Assembly: GCA_935421135.1 (NCBI GenBank)
Contig: OW285187.1
Span: 23,312,429-23,376,428, forward strand
Source of the DNA: Bugulina stolonifera
Taxonomy: Eukaryota > Bryozoa > Gymnolaemata > Cheilostomatida > Bugulidae
DNA: 64,000 nucleotides
Direction: 5' to 3'
A model generated the notes under the pieces. It was given only the letters and a program-made list of their open reading frames with translations, had not been told where the DNA came from and did not search any database. Made by a program: the position numbers and the translations under genes. Of this stretch, positions 51,301 through 63,300 are shown one piece after another (the stretch's first letter is position 1; the number at the start of each line of letters is the position of its first letter).

Positions 51301-54300
51301 CACTGATCTCTTCATAAACAACCACATCAATGGTACGATTCAATTCCCCAGAGAAATCATTGGACAAGCTTATGGTAATGGTATAGTTTCCTCCGACGGT
51401 GTACGTATGTGTGAACCTCGCTGTGAGAGTGTAACTCGGTGAAGCGTTTCCAATATCTTCCAAGAATGTTCCCGGACTGTCGGTCTGACCATCTCCGTAG
51501 TCTACGCTCCATGAGCAGTTAGTAGGAAGGTTGACACCTGAGGGTCTGTACAGGATGAACACCAAGTCTTCACTGTAACCTGGACTAGTGAGTATAGCTA
51601 TCTCCTCCGGCTCCGGATCCTTACTACTGTCGAAGGCTGCCATAGCAAACTCTACATCTTTCACAGGATATTGAGCGATAAATGTGTACTGCCTGGTTAC
51701 ATTGTTTCCAATGGGAGAGGTAAGGGATAGCAGACACTTGAACACAGCATCATAAGAGAATGCATTGGTTATACTCATCTCTCCGTCGATTATTTCCTCT
51801 TCGTACACTTCATGCTGGGAAGATGAGATAATATTATGTTCTACACATTAGCATAGCTCTCACTACATTATATAAAACAATAAAAACAACTTAATTTGTA
51901 TATGCAAACGCAGAAGGTCAGGACGTCGTCAAGTCGCGTTGGAAGTTTAAAATAAATTAAATTTTCCTGTACTTTAGTCTGAACATAGAGAGAGCATCAC
52001 TTTACCAACCTGGAAGGCCCCTTCACAGTCAACAGCCAATGTTACACGAGAACCTTGGGCAAAGCTAGTATTGAACTTGATGACATCGTAAGGCTGGACA
52101 AGGAACTCATCAGTGCCATACGGTGTAATAACTGTGATCTCTGGGTCCGCGATTGGACGTAAAACATGGATCACCATACTCACTTCCTGTTTAGCTGACA
52201 CCATATTAACGGCAGAGCAGTTAAGGGTATAATCACCAGGTCCAGAAATATCAGATGGGCCAAAATAAACCGGACCTGAAACATGGTATCGCTGTCATGC
52301 TAATTGCTAGTATGGAATAAGTATTCCGTGAAATGCAGGAGGTTTACTAAGGAGGTTCACTAAGGAGGTTCACTAAGGAGGTTCACTAAGGAGGTTCACT
52401 AAGGAGGTTCACTAAGGAGGTTCACTAAGGAGGTTCACTAAGGAATTAATGTATTATCTCAAATAGATATTTATAATAACTTGGCGAATCACACAACAAT
52501 CCTGCTGGCCCTCATGCGCCGACCAGGTCCAATACTCTAAGTCTATTGTTAGTGCCTTTGAAGCAGTATACACAGTGATCCATGCATTTATGTTACACCA
52601 AACCTCTGCCCTAGAGATATTTACGATACAATACGAGAAAGAGACTGCTCCATAGCATTATAAAAAACTAATGTATTGCTAAAAGTTTATCTTTAAATCT
52701 TCCAATGTACATGTAAATGTACATTGCTAAATGCATGGCTACACATCTATGTTCCAAGTATGCAGTATTACAAACCTCCAAGATTTTCTGAATTTAAATC
52801 ACAGGAAACACAATCTGCCCCATCTATAGTACATGTGAAGTTCACTCGGGTACCATTAACTATGTTAAGATGTACAGCTGCTGGTGACGTGGCATTGAAT
52901 GGTATCAGATCATCGCTTATGGAGAGGTCAGTGATAACTACCTCTACAGGCATCCAAAACTCTATAGTCTCTGTGCTGTAACAACATACATGGATCAATA
53001 TATCAAATAAGTTAGCGGTGAGGTTTGATTATTACATATTACTCAGACCAATATTTCTTAGGACTAACAATCTCCACCGTCATTGGAAGGACGGAAAAAC
53101 GGGTCCTCGCCGATGACTTGCATCATTGCAGCCAGAGCTAACTAACTTTGTTACCAAGATATCCGTACACATGTATACATAGGAAGCGTAATGTAGTTGT
53201 AGAGTAGGTACTTATCCAACATGAGCATATTTGTATATAGCGAGGATTAGTACCTAACTGGTTATTGTATGCACAAGTACATACTGTAGAATACTTTTAC
53301 ATGTAGTGTATGTTTGATAATCAAGGATGTTCACCTTTGCAGAGGACAATGTGAAACTGTACATGGTACGAAACATTTCCATTAAAATTGGGAAAATAGT
53401 CTAAATGTATAAATAATCACCTGACAAGATTTGATGCATTTATAAGGATCTTATAGTAACCGTGCTGTGGGTATTGATAGCTGAAAGAAAAAGCGGAGAC
53501 TGTTTCGGCATGTTCTTCTTCATGTCCATCTCCAGCAGAGAAATGCAGATTCACTGCACTACCTGTATATACAGCATGTACACCTTTTCATTACACACCC
53601 TAACATGATATATTAGGTAATAAGCAAAATAATACAATGACTAGATGCTGTAGTAGATAAAATTTTGGTAGCCTAAAATCTGTTTGTGATAGGGACAACT
53701 ACGTTAGGGTGGTTACTCAAAAACAGAGAAAGCTCTCACTGCAGTTTTAACAAAGAATCAAAGCATTTAATATTTTTTTACTTCTGCATCTTAGGATCAG
53801 GTAGATGGAAAAGACAATATTCTCAAGTATCATAAATTCATACCTTGGTCGTACGAAACATCGAAATCTGTTGATTGGCCAAATATAGTCGCCGATTCAA
53901 TGGTGGAAAACCTCAAGTTCTGTATCTTTGCTTGAACCAGAACTCGAAGCTAGAAACAATTCACTTATCCTGTAGGCCACCTCCAGCAGGGTAATTGTCA
54001 TACTGTTGTTATCAAGGGTAAGACATTGGGTACCATAGAAATCCCAATGTATTCTAATTATACTAACAGATGATTGCCATGTGAATGAATATATTAAATT
54101 TCCAGGTCAGAACCTTCATCGGCATGTCCTATTACAAACTACCTCGCTGCAGGTTAATACTTAATACACTGACAATTCCCATAACAAATATTGTCTACTC
54201 AGGCTGTACACATTTACCACTGTTTTACCACATAGTAGTAACAAGCAAGTGTCATTATAAATACACACAGTAGCTGGTACTCACCGTTGTGGTGGTATTT

Positions 54301-57300
54301 ATTCCCTTAGTCTCCGTAAGCAGAGTGATATTGTAGCTGTCCGCAGACGTGTAGACGTAGCTGGCACTCTTCCCAGTCATCCTGTCATATGTATCCCCTG
54401 AGTCACCCCACTGGATGTAGTAACTGAAAAGAATAATATTGTATATGCACACCTCAACAAACAGAAACCTTCCACAGTCACACGTGTAAAAATGATAGCA
54501 GAGTTTAAAATATTATTACTGGGACCCCAAAGCTAGCTGATATATGCGCAGAAAGTGCTGGCACTAAGTTGGTGGTTAACAGACAGCAATGGGAGGTTTC
54601 TAACACTAACATTATAAATATTTCACCATATATACATGTACATGTAACTAACTACACGTATAAACAATCAGTGTACTAGGGGTGTCAGGGTGGCACAGTT
54701 GGTGGCATACATGCACACAAACCGAGAGGTTGTGAGTTCAAACCCCCAGCTGTGTCATTTCTGGCAAAGGCCTTCAGCAAGCCTTTCACCCTAGCTGCGC
54801 CTGTTCGAATCAGGGCGTATAAAAAATACAGGAGGTCCCGTGTAGTGTCTACATCAAAAACACGCACGTTAAAGATCCACCTCTACCCTGATTCGCAAAG
54901 AGAAGCCAGATTCTGTGACCACATTGGGGTGGCAGGTTGATGTAGTGGTCACTGACCATGCACTCCTGTTGTGGAAGGTGAGCTCTTCCACTCAGAACCC
55001 AGCTCCTGTCGCTCATACAAGTTTCGAACTTCTGAGGTCCGTTAAATAGGATGGCCAAGTGGCTCGACAGTAACAAAACAAAACAAAAACTTTATTTAAA
55101 TGCATAATGTAGTTACATGGTACAGCGAGTGTTCTATCAGGAGAGTGTGGTGGCTTGTACATGTAGAATGTACATGTATATGTAACCTACCAGACTATAC
55201 ATGTAATACTATATCTGTAGAAGTTCCCACAGAGGAGCGTACTTACATGGAGTCGCAGTAGGCTGGATGCCATGGTACAGTCACATTAAAATCTTCATCT
55301 TGTGCCACTATAATTAATAATACAACTATGTGTAATTTGAAAGATGTTATAGTCTAATAGATCACTAAATATTGGAAATTCTACCTTATCAAATTTTAAT
55401 ATTTTATATTTCAGCGTGAAGTAATTTTGCATATAAACAAGAGGGTGTAAGGAAGTTCTATCAAAAAACAATGCAAGGAGGAAACTATTAGAAAATTAAG
55501 CAAACTTTCGTGTAACCCCCCCCCCCCCCCCCAGAAAGAATATTTTTACAAAAGACTGAGTGCTAGCAACTACTGTAACAAAACTACAAAATAGTGAAAT
55601 AAGTAAAACATGTTATGGTAGGTTATATAAAAAAAATAAACATGCTGAGCACAAGATATGACTGGATTAAGTAATCTGGTACAATAAGAATAGATAATTG
55701 ACAATGAACACGTCATTTACATAGCCTAGAGTTAACAGCGAGCAGGTTTGATACTTGACGACATTATGAAGTATATTGTAATATACTTACAGACCACCAC
55801 ATCTTCTACAATTAGAACAGAATTGCTTCATATTACATGCTTTAAAGTAACAGAGCTCAGTTGAGTAGTAATTTCAAAATTATTGTTATTGAAATCAAAA
55901 TTTAATTCAAACTGCATTCTGCATAGGAAATGGGAGATTTAATGTACCATTGAAAAATGTTTATTGCAATTCATCCCAAAAAAAGGTCAAAATGTCAATA
56001 CATAAGCTGTTAAAAATGAGAACAAGTTTTGATTAAAATATTCTTTGTAACAAAATAATGCTCTACGTGAATCTATTCTTTACTAATAGTGCGAGTTGAA
56101 CACAGTAAGACTTTACATCATATAGATACAGTAGAACTGAAACGTAGAGTTATCATACCATGTCCATCAGGGTCCGGGATGGGGTCATAAGGTGAACTGG
56201 TAGAGATGGTAACGTTACTGAGTCGACTGAGAGGGCGTACAGTTGCGTTCTCACTAAGAGAAATTAAGTCGGAGTCTTGAGCAACAACTTGTATGGTGAA
56301 GTCTTGGCAATCTTCCACGTAAGTATTTGATGCCTGCCAAGTAAGACATACCTTGGATACGTGCATCGCCAAACAAAAGCTTGGTTATTATAGAAAGATA
56401 TTAAGTACAATTAATATTTACATGTCAATATGATTCCAATTGTCATAAAATATGCAACATCTTTCATCTTTCACTCAGTTTGTACAAAGTGAACTTTTGG
56501 TCATATTATTATAATGACATATTATACAACCATCAATATTATTTATCCTATTGAACAGTACACCTCAAAGATGTCAAATATATGAAAAACTTTCCAAAGA
56601 GAGTTGTACATGTGGATAACCATGTAGATATTTAATGGTGCTATTGATTACAATCAGGTAACGGCGAAAAAGAGAGACAGAATGATTGATACCAAACTTA
56701 CTGCATACGTGAAGGCTGTGTACATATGAGCAGCTACCAAAGGTTCAAGGTCACAGGTGCTTATAGACGGGTCTAGGCACAGGATCTGTTGATTTCCAGT
56801 TATGTTCACGACAGCCACAGAGCCAGAGGTAGCTTTCACACCAATCACGTCGCCAGCTTCAACCTACGCAGATAGATTCACAAATTATCATCAAGTATTA
56901 GATACTGTGGAGTTTGTAGCATAGCATAGTATATTTTGTAGCATAGCATAATTTATGTTTAGTAGAATACTTGAATATATTCTTTATAGTAGAATAGATT
57001 ACATGTAGGTATAGGTTTCAGATACAGTGTACATGTATTTGGAAGCATTTCATAGTATACAGCTATGATAGTATAGCATATTATATTTGGTAGGATAATA
57101 TAATTGGCGGTATTTGGTAGCATAGCATAGTACATTTTGAGGCATAATATAGTATACATGATAACATAGCAAAGTGTACATTATAGCATGGTACATTTGG
57201 AAGCATAGGATAGTATACATGATCCGATAGCACAATAATATACATGTACATGATCGTATAGCATAGTATATTGGAAGTATAGAATAGTATACATAATGAT

Positions 57301-60300
57301 GTAGCATAGTTTATATGATATGGTAGAACTACTAGAGTTAACGAGTTTGGCTGGCCATGTGTATGAATTTTCACAACTTGTTACGCTAACGCTTATACAA
57401 TAAATATTACTAATTCATGAAACATCCTAGGTCTTACACACCATAATTGAGCTGCTCGTACGATGAAAGGCTGAAGATGAAGGCGATTCGTCAATGGTGG
57501 ATGTGTCAATTGTCGTAGTAGAAACAGCTACGTAAGGGATATTTGGTACGCCCACATCTCTGTTCACAGCGTCACCAAATGCTGGTGACCCACTATCCAT
57601 CAGTACACACTCTCTTTCACTTAGACTCCACATCTAGTACATAATTTATAACAAATTAGTAAAATTCTCATAGCTTGGATATGGAATAAATGAAACACAA
57701 ACAAGACAAACTCGAGGACGACATTGGGAGAATTATATTTATCTAGACCTATATGTCTTTGTTCAATGGCAAATTAAGCCAAACGAATGTCATTAGGGAA
57801 TTTGGCCACTTTTCCCATGTTAGTTTATGCACCTTAAATATAGAAAAGTGGCCATAATGCAAGGAGTGCCTTGTGTGCAGTTGGCTCAGTGCACATCTAA
57901 TGCTCGATGGCAAAACTTCTTTTTTCAAGGTAGCTGAGCTGTTGTAAAGTGTTCTGCCAAATGTGCTAGGCCCTTAGGTGCCGCAGAGGCTTCGGGTTCA
58001 AACCCTGATCAGTGATGTAATCTGGAGTCCTTGACAGCTCAAATGACAAATTCAATCCTTTCATAAAAGGACATCATACATGAGTGACATATTATCGGAA
58101 AATGAAACAATCAAACCAAGTCCCGTACATGATTAACTGCAAAGATAACCAAGGATGCAAAGAAATTAATGAGATTATTTTAGTGAGATAGACAGTTTCA
58201 GAACTTTTATTACTGCAACAGACTTACCGATCCAGGCGGACAACGCGTTGCTCTAGAGGACGTAGACAGACATGCCAGTTCATCAGCCACACAGCTAACA
58301 GACTTGTGACAGTAGTATTGATCACCACAATTTGGCCTGTGCACCTGGTAATATGAACACCACAATCAAAATGTACAATAACAATAATTGGAATTTAAAT
58401 GAAAAGCACACAGGCTACAATATTCCTCTTTATATCAACTGGCAGAGCATAAGAGTTGTTCTCTCTCGGTGACTGCCCTATGGTTTTGTGGTGTATTTCC
58501 TTGCTTTATTATCAATGAATAGATACATGTATGTAATTATATCTTGTCTGCAAGTTCAAAATATAGAGGCTCTCTTAAACTTTCTCCTAACCAAGCTTTC
58601 ATACTTTCACTCAAACAAGTATTGTGTTGGAGTTGCCTTCTTAGCCAGAATTCATTGTTTATTGAGGAGACAACACCACACAACTTTGTGATTACCTTTT
58701 AATGCATTTTAACTTTTCAGCTTGGTGGCCTAAGGTATCAAAACTAAACTATGTAAGAACTTAGTTGTGATAATATCATGGTACCATGTTCTAATATTAT
58801 TAGTTTAAACAATATTTAGTGCCTATATTCAATTGTTTGGAGGATCAAAACATCAAAATGCTGTTGTGTTAATAATAATAACCTTGAGTAAACAAACAGC
58901 CAGGAGTTCTAAAGTAAAAGTAGCCCTAACACAAATATAATCTATCTTTCCTATGAGATACTCAACTTACCGAAAATTCGAATACCCCATGCGCAGTGTA
59001 TGTATATTCCCACGCATAGATCATACCGGGTTTGTTTATGACTTGGTGAGTAAGTAAGTATGTGACACTCGTGGCTGAGCTGGTAAACTCGCTATCCGAT
59101 GCATTGATGTAATATATGTCCTTGTAACCAACCACTGTTTCCTTAGAACCTGTAACATACCAAGACAACTAGATATTGAAGAGTTGTGCCATCACAATAA
59201 CAATGTACACTTTGCTCTAGTCCAGACTTCAAATCCTGTCAACATTCTGTATTGAACTGTTCAGTGGGTTGTGACCTTACAACCCCTATGTGACCAGGAG
59301 AGAGCACAACTCCTACCTATGTGATTAGGAGAGAGCACAACTCCTACCTATGTGATCAGGAGAGAGTACAACTCCTACCTATGTGATCAGGAGAGAGTAC
59401 AACTCCTAAGTATGTGGTCAGGAAACAGCACAACTCAGAACCATGTGACGAGGAGAGAGCACAACTCCTAACTATGTGACCAGGAGAAAGCACAACTCCT
59501 AACCATGTGACCAGGAGAAAGCACAACTTCTACCTATGTGACCAGGAGAGAGCACAACTCCTACCTATGTGACCAGGAGAGAGCACAACTCCTACCTATG
59601 TGATCAGGGGAGAGCACAACTTCTACCTATGTGATCAGGACAGAGTACAACTCCTACCTATGTGATCAGGAGAGAGTACAACTCCTAAGTATGTGGTTAG
59701 GAAACAGCACAACTCAGAACCATGTGACAAGGAGAGAGCACAACTCCTAACCATGTGACCAGGAGAGAGCACAACTCCTAACTATGTGATCAGGAGAGAG
59801 TACAATTCCTAACTATGTGATCAGGAGAGAGCACAATTCCCAACTAAACCAAAGGAAAGTACCTCTAAGCAAATACTATGACTATGTACAAGTACATGTA
59901 CATATAAATGATGCCATCTGCATCCTAAACAATATTGTTTCTGAAGGAGTTGGAACACCAGCACTCCATGGGAAACGAGCCATCTACACCGACTATTTGA
60001 TTTATAAAGAAATTTCTGAAGTATTACCAATGATGATCAGCAATATCTTAGCAGAGGAATAGAACAATGTCGATGTTTTATTTAAAGTCTGGGCCATGTT
60101 CAAGCATTTGAAATTTTAGAAAGTAGCAACTGTTCTGACGCATTATGAAATCGGTTAACTTTTACTGTATCTAGCTGTGTCAACCAGTTTTTAGTATCAA
60201 CACTAATCTATCTAAGCTGCGGTCGATTGTATCTAATATATTATTTAAAATAGTACAAAGAATTGTTGATCTAAAAATCAATATATTCAGTTGTTGCTAT

Positions 60301-63300
60301 AGACCTTCTGTATATAGTTAGGAAAGGGCATTAGCTTGAAATAGCTGCATCCAGGATGTTAACCAACGCAGATACTTGTCAATCAATAATTTTCTTTGTC
60401 AAGATGAATTTATATAATTCAGAATATTATTACATGTCAAAATGGGAAGAATGAAAATCAATACTTATAAAGTAACATTGGTGCTACGCAAGGTCACAAA
60501 TATAGGACAAAGTTGTCATCAAGTTAAAAATGCAGTAAAAGGGAAAAATACTGCTCAACTCTCCTTTCAATTATTCTGACATTTGTAACACACGTAATTA
60601 AAACCCAGAGTATGTATTACATATTTTGCAATTTATGATTGAAAATACACACTAAAACTGACATTTAAAAGGCCAATGTGGAAAAGGGGCATTTTGTTAT
60701 ATTTTATATATAATTTAAATACAAATACAGCCAAATGCTCTACTTGCTCTACTGTTTTATATGAGGACATTATACTCTAAGATAGGATTGATCTACGAAT
60801 ATATGCCCACCTGATGGCGCCATCTGATCTGTATTACCATCACCAAAGTCAACATAAAGGTTAGCGGCTTCACCATACACAGTTACATCACAGTTGAATG
60901 TTTCGTTGGCCCAGATGTATTCATCACATGACATGTCCATTGTCACATCCACTGATACCTGTAGCATATTATATTACGTATGTGTATATGTTATATACAT
61001 ATTATACTTTTATATAATATTACATTGTTGTCTGATGATTGGTAAATGTACGCATTACCATGAAACAATGTTGTAAGAGCAATGATATATTTTATCCATA
61101 AACATATTTTATTACATTATATACATATATCATATACATCTCCATACATACAATAATTCATTATACAAGCACACGTATATACGAGTACATGATTGTACAA
61201 TATAAATATTATACACATGTTCATGCGGATGTATTATAATTATACAATCCAATATTCATTGCATGACTTGTGTATTATACACATCCATATATAATAGGTA
61301 TTTTATTACTGTGAGATATAGCTATCTTCATGACCTAAGTTTCAGACACAGGCCAACTTGGTCAAAAATCTCGGATCCATTTCCCGCATATAAATGTATG
61401 CATAGTGGTTCAGGACAAATGTAAAACCCCTGTGAGCAACTTGAGTGTGCTAATGAGCTAGGGATGGTTCACTTTGACCAAGCATAATCACAGACCACTC
61501 ACCCTTTCTACTTAAACAAGTGACCATCTTGTTACTATTATTTGAAACTAAGAGGACACAAAAACACTATCTATTGTATAATATACATATGCGCACTGGG
61601 CATTATGTATAAATACACAAATATTCCTCTAGAACGATATAGCCATGTTAGACATACATGTATATTTTTAGTGCACATGGATTGCTACTTTGTTCTGTTT
61701 AATATTCAAACTTGGAAATATATAAGGTTGCATGATTTACAGCTATATTTTATGCAGCTGAGTAGTTACAAAAAGAATCTCCTTCAGAGTTCTGATAAAA
61801 CTGAAACAAATAAATTCATCAAAATAATATTTATTACCTTTGGAAGAAGGAAAGTATGACGTTGACAATGTCCAGACAAGACACAATCTACTTGATTCGT
61901 TTCCAGAGATTCCATGAATGGTTGCCTTGAAATAATAAACACAACCAGTAAGAATAACAAACATCAACATTATATTGTCTAGATATCCACATACAACAAA
62001 CATGTACTTGGGCATTAGAGTTGAAAATTACATGCAAAGGAGATATTACACATACATGTACATGTAGGCCTACATGTAAACATTTGAGAAGTACTGCAAC
62101 TAATTGAGACGGCTGTAACACATGTATAAGAGACCAACTCCAACTGATGAGTATTCACTGCTGAACTACTCAAGTTCATTATTGATCAAGTGTAATAAGC
62201 AGCATAATATAAATATAAATATAACTACAAACGGGCTACATTTGCCCGGAATAAGACTGTTTTATCTAAAATCTCAAACTTTTTTGACATAATTGTTGCA
62301 TATACATTTTAATAGATATAACTAATATCATATAAAAAAGAAATGACTTTTTGTAAGAAAAGTATTGATACATAGCTATAAGGAACCAACCTGTAAATGT
62401 ATGCATCAACTTCAACAGCATCATGTGTGCGTAACTTGATGGCAGGTGCTGCTGTCATGATAGATGTCCTATCTACACTCACGTCATAGATCACATGTGA
62501 CACAGAATCTGAGGATACAAACTCTACAACTACCCCATCACTGGTACGATTGTCCAATAAGTCCACTGTATAGTCCACATCAAATCCGTCCCTAGCAGCG
62601 AATACTGCAACACAATAAAAGGAATATAAGAGAATAATAGGATAGTTGACCGACTTAGATAATCATAGGAGGAGAGTAGTCACCAACAAATACATTGTAA
62701 ATATTTACAATGTTTGGTCATGTACACGAATAATATAGATACAGTTTAGGCACATGTACATGTACATGATGTATTGACAATGACATCATAATGGTATACT
62801 CAAGAAGTATAACAATAAATGTACATGTACGTATATGCATGGTTTTAATAACACTTACATTCAATAAGAGTTATAAGCAACGAAAGTATTCTAACAGCAT
62901 GATTTGTCTATCTATTTGTTCGTTGCATACACATACAATGTATACTGTACATGTAAATGCGTGTATGTGTGTATGCGTGTACGCGTGTAAGCATGTATAC
63001 TGTATATGAGTGTTTACAGCAGTCACATCACAAAACTCATTTGCGACAATAAGTATTAATAACAATTTACCAAGCGATACACTCGGCACTGCATATGTTT
63101 GGTTTATGAGAAGGAAGCTGTTGGCAGTTTGGTTGTTACAAAGCCACACAGGACCATCTGTTAGGGTCGGAATACTGTCAGTTGTACCATATTCATCATT
63201 GATACTCTCACCACAGAAGCAGTATGTTCCTTGGTAGAGGGCGGATACACTGGAATCAGAAAATTAGTGCTAACTTATTTTGGAATATTTGTGGGTTATT

